This document shows positions 34,679 to 45,338 of a stretch of 64,000 nt of DNA, one piece after another; position 1 is the first letter of the stretch; every line of letters begins with the position of its first letter. Source of the stretch: Streptomyces fulvorobeus (GTDB lineage Bacteria > Actinomycetota > Actinomycetes > Streptomycetales > Streptomycetaceae). The DNA is taken from NCBI RefSeq assembly GCF_013167895.1, contig NZ_BLWC01000001.1, positions 5,704,001 to 5,768,000 on the forward strand, read 5' to 3'. A program made the translations under genes and the position numbers. Under the pieces are notes generated by a model that worked only from the letters and a program-made list of their open reading frames with translations, did not search any database and was not told the origin of the DNA.

Positions 34679-34957
34679 TCAGGCCGGATCGCCGGCGGGC
34701 TCGCCCTTCGGTATCCGGCTGTTGACGTACTCGGCGAGCAGGTCGAGGTCGTCGATCAGCTTGATCGAGAGGTCCTCGTCGGCGATCTCCACGCCGAACT
34801 CGCTCTCGACCCAGATCAGGAACTCGATGGTGTTGATCGAATCCAGTCCCAGCGTCTGCACGAGCCCCTTGTCCGGGACCTCGGACGGCCCGATGGACAG
34901 TTCGAGCGACTCGACGAGCACCTTGCGCAGCCGGACCTTCGTCTCCTCTGCCGCCAT
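34679..34957 (-). CDS. Acyl carrier protein 1 (MmcB-like)
   Basis: A 92-residue carrier protein with the phosphopantetheine Ser40 in LGLDSINTIEFL. In mitomycin biosynthesis a discrete carrier (MmcB) holds AHBA while GlcNAc is attached and deacetylated. Residues from GLDSINT to DDLDLL are nearly identical to the second copy at 51951-52217, at DNA level too, so the two arose by recent duplication. ATG 34957 follows a gap of 29 nt from the phosphodiesterase gene. Confidence 0.9.
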   Translation of the reverse strand: MAAEETKVRLRKVLVESLELSIGPSEVPDKGLVQTLGLDSINTIEFLIWVESEFGVEIADEDLSIKLIDDLDLLAEYVNSRIPKGEPAGDPA

Positions 34958-34986
34958 GTCGCGGATCCCTTCGTGTCGGTGATCGG

Positions 34987-36530
34987 TCACAGGTAGCCCA
35001 TCTCCCGCAGTCGGCTGCTGGTGTAGTCGTCCTCGCCAGGGCCCTCGGTCGGGTCCGCCGGTCCGGGCGCGGACGCGACGGCGTCCGGCAGGACCAGGCG
35101 CCGGTGCGGTCCGGGGACGGGCACGTCCTCGGTGAACACCTCGGTGCGCGGGCGGCCGTCCACGTCCGACGGCCAGGCGGCCCCGAGGTCCGTCAGGAGC
35201 GTCGGCATCGCGTCGGCCAGCGGGATCGTGCCGGGTAGCCGGCCCGGTCGGACACGCGGCGAGCGCTGTGCCCAGATGCCCTCGTGCCGGTGGAGTCCGG
35301 TCTGGGCGCTGGGAGTCCACAGCGTGCCGGTCAGCGAGGTGACCGGAAGCACGGACTCGTCCGCCGGGACCAGCAGCAGGTCGGGGGCGCGCTCGACGTT
35401 GCCGCCCGGGTACGCCTCCTGCCGGGGCAGGACCGCCCGGAACACCGGTTCCCCGGTGGGGCCCTTCACTCCGCCGAGCAGGTCGGTCACCTCCGCCGTG
35501 ACCCGGTCCCGGTCCCGGGGGCGACCGTACCCCGTGTCTGCCGGGCCCTCAGGTTGAGATTGAGGCCGTAGGAGCCGGGGACCGGCATGTAGACGGCCGT
35601 CCGGGCGAAGTCCACCCGCCGCCCGCCGTCCGCGAACCAGCTCGCGGTCGCCTCGGCGGGCCCGTCGCCGGGCTCGGTGGCGAGCAGGCCCGCCTCCTCC
35701 AGTACCTGGTGCACGGAGAACGCGTACCGGCCGCGGCCCAGACCGTGGTCGGAGACGAGCGTCACCACGGTGTCCTCGTCCACCATGTCCAGCAGCTCGC
35801 CCACGGCGTTGTCCAGCGCCCGGTGGACCCGGGTGAGGGCCCGTTCCCAGCCACTGTCCGCGGGGGCGCCCTCGTGCCGGGGATGCGCCTCGTCCTCGTA
35901 GTGCCAGTAGTGGTGCCCCACCCGGTCGGCCTCGGTGAGGACGACCATGACGACGTCCGTGGGTCGGGTGGTCATCAGATGCCGGACGGACCGGATCCGG
36001 GCCTCGACATTGCGCTCGGCCTGGTCCAGATAGCCCATGTCGCCGTGGAACATCGTGGCGAGGTCGGACTGGAAGTGCGCTCTGGCCTTGGCGAGTTCGC
36101 GCAGCAGCGAGTCGGGGCGGCAGTGCCGCAGGGTGCGCTCCAACGGCCAGGTGATCTGGTAGCCGGGCAGGTCGGCCGGCGGGTGGGACATCGGGATGTT
36201 GACCAGCCCGAGGGTGTACGACTGTGCCGCCAGCCAGTCCCAGGCCGAGGACCGCCCCAGGTCGCCGGCCTGGGTGATTTGGGCGCCGTATCCGGGGTCC
36301 TGGGTGTCGTAGAACTGGTAGATGCCATGGTTGCCGGGGTCCGCCGCACTGACGAAGGTGGACCAGCCGGGAGCGGTGTGAGCCGGCCAGGTGCAGGTGG
36401 TCCTGCTGCTGGCCGAGGCGGTCAGGAGACGTCCGATGTGGGGGAGCAGCCCGCGCTCCACCAGGGGGTCGATGAGATCGAATGTGCCCCCGTCGATTCC
36501 GATGACGAGGGCGAGCGGTGAGGGAGGCAC
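34987..36530 (-). CDS. Type I phosphodiesterase/nucleotide pyrophosphatase family protein (apparent frameshift)
   Basis: About 514 residues of the alkaline-phosphatase superfamily. The metal Asp is in VIGIDGGTFDLI; the nucleophile region is TWPAHTAPGWSTF; VLTEADRVGHHYWHYEDE, LVSDHGLGRG and GLHRHEGIWA carry the remaining metal ligands, so the site is complete. The C-terminal tail SSRLREMGYL is the kind found on sulfatase-like enzymes. The frame breaks at a GGGGG run (35517-35521); one extra base restores it and gives a whole number of codons. GTG 36530 has a GGAGGAAA site. It heads the operon with ACP 1, which suggests action on a carrier-bound or pathway phosphate/sulfate ester. Confidence 0.75.
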
Positions 36531-37034
36531 GGAATTTCCTCCAGCTGTGGCGCTGGGTGATTGGACTTGACCGTAACACTGAAGCAATCCGTCATTATGT
36601 GAAAGGCCCCGCCCGGGGAACCTTGACCGAAAATCGAGGATCAGACGGCCACGCGCACCGATCGGCCCGTGCTCCGTCATTCGGTTCTGTTCCACCACAG
36701 ACCTGCGTGGCGAGCTCCGCCCGGACATCCCGGAACCGGATCAACAGCCGCCCCGTTGTGACCAAAACGAATCGCCCGGCATGATCGGACCGGCGTCCGC
36801 GCGTACTTTTCCGATCAGGCGGTCTTTCCGAAATCAGGTCCTGACCGGTTGACTTCCCCGGCGTCGTCGGTGGAGCCTTCCGAGGGGGCCATTCGCGGAT
36901 GGTCCGGTGCCGTCCCGCCTCTTCTCCCGTTCACGCCGGATTTCCCCAGCGCACCCGCGTGATCTCCCGCGCTCCGAAGCACACCGGAACGTTGCCGAGC
37001 GATGCCGATTGCCCGTCGACGGAAAGGCCGATGC
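36531..37034. promoter_or_regulatory. Divergent control region before mitB
   Basis: No gene is seen in these 504 bp. The region is AT-richer than its surroundings. CTTGACCG occurs twice in direct orientation (36566-36573 and 36622-36629). On the minus strand CATAAT (36599-36594) is a possible -10 box for the phosphodiesterase operon. On the plus strand a GGAAAGG ribosome site for mitB lies at 37021-37027. Confidence 0.4.
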
Positions 37035-37973
37035 ATGTCCCCGCCCGTGCCATCCCCTCCGATCACCCTGGCCGTGGTGGTCCCCACCCGGGGCGACCAC
37101 AGGCGGCTGCGCGTCACGCTCGCCTGTCTCGCGGCCCAGACCGACGCCCCGCCCCACGAGGTGATCGTGGTCGACGACAACGAGTCCGACGGCCGCGCGG
37201 CACTCGCCGGGATCCTGGCCGACGCACGCGACCGGTTGCCCCTGCGCTCGGTACCCGGCCCCGGACGGGGCCGGGCGGCCGTCCGCAACGCCGGTGCCGA
37301 TGCGGCCGAGGCCGCCTGGGTGGTCTTCCTCGACGCCGACGTCGTTGTCGGCCCCCGTTTCCTGCGGGCATACGCCGACGCCGCCCGACCTGGCGTCTTC
37401 CTCCACGGCCGCATGCGCGAACTCCCCACCGCGGAACGACTGCTGACCGCGCTGGAGGAAGCGCGTCCGGCCGAGATCCAGCGGATCACCGCCGAACTGA
37501 CCGTGGCCCCGGCGGACGCCCGCAGCCGGGATCCGCTGCGTCGCACCATGGCGAACGCCCTGGAACGCGCCGTCGAGGCGATGGACGCGGGAACGCTGCC
37601 CGACGTCGCCGGCTGGCTCGGCTTCGTCGGAGCCAACTCGGCGGTGCAAAAGGAGGCTTGGCGATCCGTAGGCGGTTTCGACGAGGGATTCGGGCGCGAC
37701 TGGGGCTGCGAGGACATCGAGTTCGGAGTGCGGCTGCACACCGCGGGGCTGCGGCGCGTCCTGGTGCCCGAGGCGTACGGCATCCACCTCAGCCACGCCC
37801 GGCCGGGCCGCTGGCACCAGCACGGACGGAACATGGAACGGTTGGCGCTGCTGCATCCGCTGCCCGCCGTGCGCGCGCTGACCGCCCTGCTCGGCCCCGA
37901 CGGGACCCCCGAACGCTATGTGACCGCCGTCCGGGCCGAGGCGGCCCGGACCCGGCCGACCGGCACCCGATGA
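37035..37973 (+). CDS. mitB: Family 2 glycosyltransferase (MitB-like, AHBA-carrier GlcNAc transferase)
   Basis: A 312-residue GT-A-fold inverting glycosyltransferase. Nucleotide-sugar and metal motifs: VVVPTRGDHRRLRVTLACL, VIVVDDNESDGR and VVFLDADVVVG; the acceptor side has GWLGFVGANSAVQKEAWRSV and the ED motif WGCEDIEFG. In mitomycin C biosynthesis MitB attaches GlcNAc from UDP-GlcNAc to AHBA bound to a carrier protein. ATG 37035 with a GGAAAGG site; the stop overlaps mitC. It begins the block whose order (GT, deacetylase, radical SAM, ligase, SDR, Gfo/Idh, luciferase-like) matches mitB to mitH. Confidence 0.87.
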   Translation: MSPPVPSPPITLAVVVPTRGDHRRLRVTLACLAAQTDAPPHEVIVVDDNESDGRAALAGILADARDRLPLRSVPGPGRGRAAVRNAGADAAEAAWVVFLDADVVVGPRFLRAYADAARPGVFLHGRMRELPTAERLLTALEEARPAEIQRITAELTVAPADARSRDPLRRTMANALERAVEAMDAGTLPDVAGWLGFVGANSAVQKEAWRSVGGFDEGFGRDWGCEDIEFGVRLHTAGLRRVLVPEAYGIHLSHARPGRWHQHGRNMERLALLHPLPAVRALTALLGPDGTPERYVTAVRAEAARTRPTGTR

Positions 37974-38742
37974 GCACGCGACGAACGGCCCGCGCCCACG
38001 TGGTGGTCTCCCCGCACCCGGACGACGCGGTGTGGTCCCTCGGCGGCCGGCTCGCCCGGTGGGTCTCGCGGGGGCACCGGTCACGGTGGTCACGGTCTTC
38101 GACGGCCCGTCCGCACCCGGCCCGTCCGCACCCGGCCCGTCCGCACCCGGCGCGCCCGACGGCTGGCGGCGGGTCGCCCACCCCGCGGTCCGTCGCCGTG
38201 AGGACCGTGCCGCGCTCGGCGAACTCGGTGTCGGACACATCTCGCTCGGCTTCACCGACGCCGCGCTGCGCACCACGGACGGCCGCCACCGCTACCGCTC
38301 GGCGCCCCGGGTCTTCGCCGCCCCCCACCCGGACGACGGCGATCTGCCCCGGGCGATCCGGGACGCCCTGCGTCCGCTGTGCCCGCCCGGCGCCCGGGTG
38401 CACGGCCCGCTGGCCGCCGGCCGGCACGTCGACCACGTGGTGTCCCGGGCCGCCGTGGCGCAGCTGGCCGCGCCCGGCACCACCTGGTACGAGGACTTCC
38501 CCTACCCGCTGCGCGGACGGGACCACGACGGGCTCGCCGTCCGCCGCTCGCCCCTCACCGATACCGAGGTCGAACGCTGGCTGGCCGCGGCCCTGCACTA
38601 CACCAGCCAGGCCGAGGTCCTGTTCGGCGGCGCGGACGGACTGCGCCGGGCTCTCCTCGCCCGGGTCCGTGCCCACGGGGCCGAGGCGGGGACGCCGTAT
38701 GCCGACCGGTACTGGCTGCGCGTCGATCCGGACATCCCCTAG
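37970..38742 (+). CDS. mitC: LmbE/PIG-L-type N-deacetylase (MitC-like; apparent frameshift)
   Basis: About 257 residues of the zinc-dependent LmbE family, which removes acetyl from GlcNAc groups. The zinc/catalytic motif VVSPHPDDAVWSLGG is at the N-terminus and the second histidine site AGRHVDHVVSRA near residue 145. MitC deacetylates the GlcNAc-AHBA-carrier adduct in the mitomycin pathway. The frame breaks at the GGGGG run 38070-38074; adding one base joins WVSRG to APVTVVTVFDG. A 15-bp triplicate repeat lies just after. ATG overlaps the mitB stop by 4 nt. Confidence 0.8.
38104..38148 (+). repeat. 15-bp tandem repeat, three copies, inside mitC
   Basis: Three exact copies of GGCCCGTCCGCACCC encode Gly-Pro-Ser-Ala-Pro repeats followed by GAPDGW. 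It forms a flexible Pro-rich loop shortly after the catalytic HPDD segment and may vary in copy number between strains. Confidence 0.85.
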
Positions 38743-38834
38743 CAGCGCAGCCCTCACCGGTCCGGGTACTCCCGGCCCCGCGTACGACCACGCGCCACGC
38801 GTGCCCCGTCGGACGACCGTGAAAGGACCCGCAA

Positions 38835-39947
38835 ATGTCTCCCCTCGGCCCGCTCCCGCTGATCGGCAACGATCTGGTCATCAACGAGGACTCCTGCAAC
38901 CTCGGTTGCACCTACTGCCTGACCGGGCAGAGCAACCTCAAGGAGGGCCACTCCCTCAAGCTCATCTTCGACCCGCCGAAGCGCGACGACTACTCACCGG
39001 CCTCGGGACTGGGCCAGCGCATCAACACCGTCGCCGACCGGCTCGGCGAGCGGTTCGACCTGCCGTTGCTCAAGGTCACCGGCGGGGAGATCTTCCTGGT
39101 CCGCGGCATCATGGACTTCCTGGAGGAACAGTCCTCCCGGTACGAGGTCCTCGTCATCCAGACCAACGGCGTGCTCGTCACCGAGGACCACCTCGCGCGC
39201 ATGCGGTCCTGGGGCAACGTCGTCCTCCAGGTCTCCCTGGACAGCCACCTCTACCCGGGCAACAGCTACCGCGTGCAGTCGGAGTCGCTGCACACCAAGG
39301 TCGTCGGGGCCGTCAGCCGGATCCTCGACTCCGGCCTGCCGGTGGAGATCTACGGTGTCCTCAACGACCGCAGCGTCGGCGAGCTCTCCGACTTCGCCGG
39401 CTGGCTCGCCGCCTTCGACGCCCCGCCCACCTTCTTCCCCTTCCCGGTCCGCGGCCCGGACGTCGAAAAGTTCGCGGTCCGGCGCGACCAGATCGCCCAC
39501 ATCGAGGAACTCACCGAACGGTACGAGGAGTTCAGCCGCGTACTGCCGCCGCGCGCCTACTTCGACCGGCTGCTCAGCTTCTACCACGTCGGCAAGCGCA
39601 CCTTCCGCTGTCATCTGCCCCGACTGGTCGTCTCCAGCTTCAGTGACGGCGTCGTCACCCCCTGCCCCAACATCTGGTTCTCCGACATGGGCAACGTCCT
39701 CGGCGACGAGGCCGAGAACCTCCTGGACCGGCTCGGTACCAGCGGCCTCTACCAGGCCCTCCTCGCGCCCAAGCCGCGGCTGAGTGCCTGCCACGGCTGC
39801 TTCACCCCCTGGGACACGCTCTCCATGTACTTCGAGGACGAGATCACCCTCGACGAACTGTGCGCCGCCCCCACCTACGCACCACCCCGGATCCGCGGCA
39901 TGATCCAGCGCGCCAAGGCCGACTACCTGGCGAGCGGCGATGTCTGA
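38835..39947 (+). CDS. mitD: Radical SAM enzyme with auxiliary cysteines (MitD-like)
   Basis: A 370-residue radical SAM protein. The cluster motif is DSCNLGCTYCLTG; LKVTGGEIFLVRG is the SAM-contact GGE motif. The C-terminal part holds further cysteines (FRCHLPR, VTPCPNIWF, SACHGCFTPWD) spaced like an auxiliary Fe-S (SPASM/twitch-type) domain. Likely substrates are the carrier-bound aminosugar-AHBA adduct, where a radical step could join sugar carbon to the arene or remove a hydroxyl. That is inference from position in the mitB-E block. ATG 38835 with a GAAAGGA site. Confidence 0.83.
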   Translation: MSPLGPLPLIGNDLVINEDSCNLGCTYCLTGQSNLKEGHSLKLIFDPPKRDDYSPASGLGQRINTVADRLGERFDLPLLKVTGGEIFLVRGIMDFLEEQSSRYEVLVIQTNGVLVTEDHLARMRSWGNVVLQVSLDSHLYPGNSYRVQSESLHTKVVGAVSRILDSGLPVEIYGVLNDRSVGELSDFAGWLAAFDAPPTFFPFPVRGPDVEKFAVRRDQIAHIEELTERYEEFSRVLPPRAYFDRLLSFYHVGKRTFRCHLPRLVVSSFSDGVVTPCPNIWFSDMGNVLGDEAENLLDRLGTSGLYQALLAPKPRLSACHGCFTPWDTLSMYFEDEITLDELCAAPTYAPPRIRGMIQRAKADYLASGDV

Positions 39948-42254
39948 GGACCGCGCACGCGCCCCGGGCGGACTTCCGGACACCCTCCTGAACGCCGTCG
40001 GGCGGCTGGCCCCGGACACCGGGATCCTGCCCGGCCGCACCGCGGCCGAGCTGTCGGCCGAGGCGCACCGGATCGCCGAGACCCTCAAGGACCAGGGCCC
40101 CGAGGGCGAAGCGGTGGTGCTCCGCCTGCCCAACGGGCCCGACTGGGTCACGCACTTCCTGGGCCTGCTCGCCGCGGGCGCCCGGCCGCTGCCCGTGGCA
40201 CCCGACACCCCCGACGCCGAGGTACGCAGACTGCTGGGGCAGGCCGGCGGCGGACGGATCCTGACACCCGCGGCCCGGCCCGGCGGCCCACCCCTGCTCG
40301 ACGGCACCCCGGGCACTCCCGCGAGCGAAGGACCCGGCGTCCTGCTGCCGACCTCGGGCTCCACGGGCGCCCCCAACTGGTCTGGCGCCCCGAGGCCGGC
40401 TGGCTGTCCGAGGCCCGCCGCTACCGCGACGGCGTCGGCCTCACCACCGAGGACGTCCTGCTACTGCCCATACCGCTCTCGCACGCGTACGCCCTCGGCT
40501 GGTTGTGCGGCGCGCTGCTGACCGGGGCCGCCATCAGGCCCGTACCGCCCACCGCACTCGGCGAGGCCGCCCGCGAACTCGCCGCCGGGGCCACCGTCGT
40601 CGCCCTGGTGCCCACCACCGCGCGGCTGCTGGCCACCCGGCAACGGCTGCGTGCCCGCCGCGCCGGGCCCGGAGCGGCCCCGCCCGCGCCCCGGCTGAGG
40701 ATCGCCATGACCGGCGCGGGACCGGTGGACGGCCCGCTCGACGCGCTGTTCGGCGAGGCATACGGGGTGGGGCTCGCCCGCAACTACGGATCCACCGCAC
40801 TCGGCGCGGTCCTCTCAGGCCCGGCCGGGCTGCCTCCACTGTGCGCGGGCACCCCGCTGCCTGGGGTCGACATCCGCCTCCTGGACCGCACCACCCACGC
40901 GGAGACGGCGGACGGCCCCGGAATCCTCCAGATCCGCAGCGACGCGCTGCCCGGCTGGCACGACACCGGCGACCTGGCCGTGCGCGAGCACGGCCACCTG
41001 CGCGTCCTCGGCCGCGAGGGCACCGCCGTGCGGCGGGGCGCCCGCTGGGTGGCACCGCTGGAGATCGAGTCGGTGCTGCGCGCCCACGCCGGCGTGCGGG
41101 ACGTACGGGTTGCCGCCCGGCGCCGGGCCCACGACGGCGAGGACGGACTCGTCGCCGAAGTCGTCGCCGACGACGGAACCGACACGGACGAGTTGCGCGC
41201 TCACGCGGCCCGGCACCTCGCCCCCCACAAGGTCCCCGACACCTTCGTGCTGCGCGCCGCCCTGCCGAGAACCGCCGTCGGCAAGGCCGCCGCTCCGGCC
41301 CGCTACCGCCTCACCCCGCGCGCACTGCGGGCCGCCCGCGCCTACAAGGCGTCCGAACTGCTCTTCGCGCTCCACGACCTCGGTGCCCTGACCGCCCTGG
41401 CCGAGGGCTCGGAACTGGCCGACATCAGCGCGGAGACCGGCTGCGACACCCGTGCGCTGGAGCTGCTGCTGGACACGGCGGCGGCCCTCGGCCTGGTCTC
41501 GACCGGGCTGGAGCCCGGCGGTCCCGCGGTTCCCATCGATGAACTCGCCGCCTTCGTGGAGCTGGAGAAGCGGCTCTCCCGCGACCTGGTGAGCCGGGAG
41601 GCGCTGGCCGCAGTGGCGCGTACCGGCGTACGGCACCGGCCGTTCGAACAGTGGTCGCTGGACGCCGAACTGGTGCGGCTGTACCAGGGCGCCATGGGCG
41701 GCCCGTCCGCCCGCGCCCGCTCCGCCCTCGGGCTGCGGCTGCTCCGGCCGCGTCCCGGCACCCGGCTGGTGGAGATCACCGCCGGACCCGGCCGGTACCT
41801 GGAACGGCTCCTTGCCGCCGATCCCACCGCCACCGGCCATCTGTGGCAGACCGGCCGGCTCGCGGGTCCGGTGAGCGAACCGGTGCGCGCGGCCGTCGCC
41901 GCGGGCCTGATCACCACCGGACCGGAGCTGCCGTCCGGTGACGCGGACGCCTGCGTCGTCGCCAACGGCATCCACGATCCCACCGGCGGAGCCCGCCTCG
42001 CGCCACTGCTGCGGACCCTGAAGCCCGGTGGCCGACTGCTGGTGGACGACCTCTTCCTGCCCTCCGGCACCCCGGACGGCGAGCCGGGCGAAGGCGCCGA
42101 ACTGGCGCTGGACTGGCTCACGCACGGCGGTACCCACTGGCCCACCCTCGCGGCGCTCACCGCCGGTCTGACCGAGGCGGGCGCGGACCTCGTCCGTGAC
42201 CTGCCCTTCGAAGGCTCCCCCTGCCATCTCGTCCTAGCCAAGGAGGCCGACTGA
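39940..42254 (+). CDS. mitE: AMP-forming ligase fused to a methyltransferase-like domain (MitE-like; apparent frameshift)
   Basis: About 771 residues. Residues 1-460 are an ANL adenylating enzyme: LLPTSGSTGAP (A3 core), RNYGSTALGAVLSG, WHDTGDLAVREHGHL and LPRTAVGKAA (C-terminal Lys). It should load AHBA on a carrier protein, as MitE does. The remainder is methyltransferase-like: a winged-helix dimerisation segment (DISAETGCDTRALELLLDTA) and a Rossmann part with LVEITAGPGRYLERLL and GGRLLVDDLFLP. The SAM site is not canonical. The frame breaks at 40376-40377, where one G of the A3-motif Lys codon appears missing. Start overlaps mitD by 8 nt; stop/start TGATG with mitF. Confidence 0.78.
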
Positions 42255-43027
42255 TGGGCGAATCCCTCGTCCGTATCGCCGAAACCATGGGCCAGCGCGA
42301 CCGCGTCGTGGTGGTCTCCGGAGCGTCCGGGACCATCGGCGGCGCCTGCGCCCGCCACCTGGCCGAACTCGGCGCCGACGTGGTCGCGGGATACCACAGC
42401 GGCGAGGACCGGATGGGCAAGCTCGCCGCCCAGGTCGAAGAGGCCGGTGGCACACTCGTCCCCGTCCGGGCCGACCTGTCGGCGCCGGACGGCCCGGCCC
42501 GGCTCGTCTCGGCCGCCCTCGAACGGTTCGGCCGGATCGACGGCCTGGTCGCCGCGGCCGGCCTGCGCACCCGGCGCCTCGCCATGGCCACCGACGCCGA
42601 CACTCTCGCCGAACTGATCGACGTCAACCTGGCCGGCTCGGTCAACCTCGCCAAGGCATGCCTGAAGCCGATGATGCGGGCCCGGTACGGTCGCATCGTG
42701 CTGTTCGGCTCCCGGGCCGGCACCAGCGGCCTGCCCGGCCACAGCGCGTACGCGGCGACCAAGGGCGCCCTGCAGCCGTGGGCCGCCTCGCTGGCCGGAG
42801 AGGTCGGCAAACACGGCATCACGGTCAACGTGGTGGCACCGGGGGCCATCCGGGCCGAGGTCATGGACTTCTCGCCCGAGGAGCGCGACCTCGTACTGAA
42901 GTTCATCGGCGCCGGACGGCTCGGCGAACCGGAGGAGGTCGCCGCGGCGGTCTCGTTCCTGCTCTCCCCGGCGGCCTCGTACGTGAACGGCAACACGCTG
43001 GTCGTGGACGGCGGTGCACGCTTCTGA
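42254..43027 (+). CDS. mitF: Short-chain dehydrogenase/reductase (MitF-like)
   Basis: A 257-residue classical SDR. The coenzyme site SGASGTIGGACARHLAELGA, the DLSAPDGPAR strand, AAGLRTRRL, catalytic Ser in FGSRAGTSG, the YAATK catalytic Tyr/Lys and the end YVNGNTLVVDGGARF are all present, as in FabG-like reductases. It probably oxidises or reduces a hydroxyl/keto group of the glucosamine-derived carbons. Translationally coupled by TGATG to both mitE and mitG. Confidence 0.86.
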   Translation: MGESLVRIAETMGQRDRVVVVSGASGTIGGACARHLAELGADVVAGYHSGEDRMGKLAAQVEEAGGTLVPVRADLSAPDGPARLVSAALERFGRIDGLVAAAGLRTRRLAMATDADTLAELIDVNLAGSVNLAKACLKPMMRARYGRIVLFGSRAGTSGLPGHSAYAATKGALQPWAASLAGEVGKHGITVNVVAPGAIRAEVMDFSPEERDLVLKFIGAGRLGEPEEVAAAVSFLLSPAASYVNGNTLVVDGGARF

Positions 43028-44222
43028 TGTCCGGCGCGGCCTGCACACCCCCCGACCCCGGCGCGATCACCACGCCTGCGCGGCCCCTGCGCACGGCCGT
43101 CCTCGGCGCGGGCTGGGTCTCCCGCACGATCTGGGTGCCCCTGCTGGAGGCACACCCCGCGTTCGAGGTGACGGCGCTCGTGGACGCCGACCCGGCCGCC
43201 GCCCGGGCTCTGGCGCCGCCCGGACGCGAGGTCTTCGTCGGCGCGAGCCCGGACGAGCTCGCCGGTCTGCCCCTGGACCTCGCGGTCGTCGCCCTGCCCA
43301 ACGACCTCCATGTGCCCGTGGCCCGCGCCCTGCTCGCCCGCGGCGTCCCGGTGTACGTGGAGAAACCGGTCTGCCGCACCGCAGCCGAGGCCCGTGACCT
43401 GGCCGAGGCCGCCCGGAGCGGCGCTGGTGTATACGCGGGCAGCGCGGCCCGTCACCGCGCCGACGTGCGGGCCCTCGCCGAACTGCTGCCCTCACTCGGC
43501 GACCTGCGCGCACTGGGCCTCGACTGGACCCGGGCGTCCGGGATCCCGCAGCGTGACGGCTGGTTCACCGATCGCCGGCTGGCCGGCGGCGGCGCCCTGC
43601 TCGACCTCGGCTGGCACCTGCTGGACGTCGGTCTCGACCTGCTCGGGCGGCCCGGGGTGACGGCCGCCCTGGGTGCCGTCTCCGGCGACTGGCTCGGGGA
43701 CGCCGGCGCCACCGCCGACTGGAGCCGTCGCGGTCGCGAGGGCGCCACCCCCACCCGCACGGCAGCCGACCTGGTGGAGGACAGCGCGCGCGGATTCCTG
43801 CTCACCGACACCGGCGTCGCCGTCTCCGTCGAGGCGCGCTGGGCCTCGCACCAGGCGGTGGACAGCACCACGCTCACCGTCGAGGGCACCAAGGGCGTCG
43901 CCGTTCTGCGCGGTACCTTCGGCTTCAGCCCGCACCGCGTCCCGCGCTCCTCGCTGACCGTGCTGCGGCGCGGTGAGCGCACCGAGGTACCGCTGCCCGA
44001 CGAACCCGTCGGCATCGAGTACGAACGCCTCGTCGAGCACCTGGCCCGGCGGCTCACCGGCGCCGGGGCGGCGACCGGCGCGGACGGAGGCTCGCTCGCC
44101 GAGATCGGCGTCATCGCCTCCTGCGTCGACCGGATCTACGGGGCGGCCGCCGGCCCGCCCCTTCCCCGGAACCCCGGGAATCCCCGGAACCTGTCCGCTC
44201 CCAGACCCGGAGTGCCCCATGA
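43027..44222 (+). CDS. mitG: Gfo/Idh/MocA oxidoreductase (MitG; RifL-like)
   Basis: About 398 residues. Rossmann start TAVLGAGWVSRTIWVPLLEA, ALPNDLHVPVARALLARGVP, the catalytic motif VYVEKPVC, and GGGALLDLGWHLLDVGLDLL. The pattern matches RifL-type oxidoreductases of AHBA clusters, which oxidise UDP-glucose C3 so that AHBA synthase can aminate it on the way to kanosamine. In the given sequence the frame has no stop and runs on into the next gene. One missing base in the C-terminal tail would place a TGA at 44220-44222, overlapping the mitH ATG as in the rest of the operon; that stop is used here. Confidence 0.78.
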
Positions 44223-45321
44223 AATTCGCGTACTTCACCCATGTGTGGGGACGAGGGAACCTCACCGTCCGCCAGCGGTACGAGGAACTGTGGCAGGAGG
44301 TCGAGGCGGCGGACCGGCTCGGCTTCGACTACGCCTTCTCGGTCGAGCACCACTGCACCCCCGAGGAGAGCTGGATGTCCTCGCCCGCGGTGTTCTGCAC
44401 CGGAGCGGCGCTGCGCACCGAGCGCATCCGGGTCGGCCCGATGGGATGGGTGCCGCCGCTGCACCACCCGCTGCACATCGTGGAGGAAGCCGCCACGCTC
44501 GACCAGCTCCTCGGCGGCCGACTGGAGGTAGGTCTCGCCTCCGGGGTCAGCGACCAGCCCTTCAGGCCCTTCGGCGCCGATTTCGCCCGCCGCAAGGAGC
44601 GCACCCGGGAGTGCGCCGACCTGCTGCGCACCGCGTTCACGAGCAAGGGTGCCTTCGACTTCGACGGGCCCGTGCACCAGCTGCGCGACGTCACCCTGTC
44701 GTTCGGCGCCGCGCAGAGCCCCACCCGCCGGTGTGGATCCCCACCACGGACCGCGCGACCCTGCGCCACCTCGCGAAGACCGGTGGCCACACCTGCTCGA
44801 CCATGATCGTGCCGCGGGCGGCCATGGGTGTCGTCTACCGCCACTACGTCGACTGGTGGCGCAAGGAGGGCCGGCCGGACGTGCCGAACATCGGCTACTG
44901 GAGCCTCGTACACGTGGCGGAGACGGACGCCGAGGCCGAGGCGCGGGCGGCGGAGCAGGCGACCCGCACCTTCGTCGAGACCCTGCGCTACGGCTCGGTG
45001 CGCCGCTCCGCCGACCGGCCCGCCCCGGCGAGCGGCCTGAACACCAACGACATCCTCGCGGGCTGCCACGACTTCCGGTTCCTCATGGACCACAACCTGA
45101 TCTTCGTCGGATCACCGCGCACCGTCGCCGACCGCATCGCGGCGGCCGCCCGCGAAGGCCACTTCAACACCCTCTTCGGCGAGTTCGTCTTCGGTGACAT
45201 CACCGGTGACGAGGCGATCGGCTCCATGGAGCTGTTCGCCCGGGACGTCGTCCCGCAGTTGGCCGCGTTCTCCCCGTACCAGCCGCTCGAGACGGCCGAG
45301 CCCACCGTTGTCGTCTCCTGA
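44219..45321 (+). CDS. mitH: Luciferase-like (F420/FMN) oxidoreductase (MitH-like; apparent frameshift)
   Basis: About 367 residues of the luciferase-like/F420-dependent superfamily: KFAYFTHVWGRGNLTVRQRY, DYAFSVEHHCTPEESWMSS, RIRVGPMGWVPPLHHPLHIV, and LLGGRLEVGLASGVSD. The frame breaks in the CCCC run 44719-44722; one extra C joins FGAAQSP to HPPVWIPTT. The C-terminal half ends normally (SPRTVADRIAAAAREGHFNT). ATG 44219 is strong and would overlap the corrected mitG stop. Probably a hydride transfer to an imine or enone of the core. Confidence 0.78.
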
Positions 45322-45338
45322 ACCCCAGGGATCCAGCC

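Noticed and set aside
34987..36530. Pseudogene call for the frameshifted phosphodiesterase (and likewise mitC, mitE, mitG, mitH, the transglutaminase-like and HAD genes)
   Set aside because: Each needs only one added base, mostly in a homopolymer, and the sequence on both sides shows intact motifs and codon bias, so error is more likely than decay.
36899..39646. A 915-codon plus-strand open frame across mitB-mitC-mitD
   Set aside because: Only the first 30 or so codons of mitC are real in this frame; the rest is an Arg/Pro-rich shadow of GC-rich genes.
42658..45321. An 887-codon open frame on the plus strand that looks like one giant protein
   Set aside because: It is out of frame through the SDR gene, in frame through the Gfo/Idh gene, out of frame for the first half of the luciferase-like gene and in frame for its second half; it arises from missing bases, not from a natural fusion.
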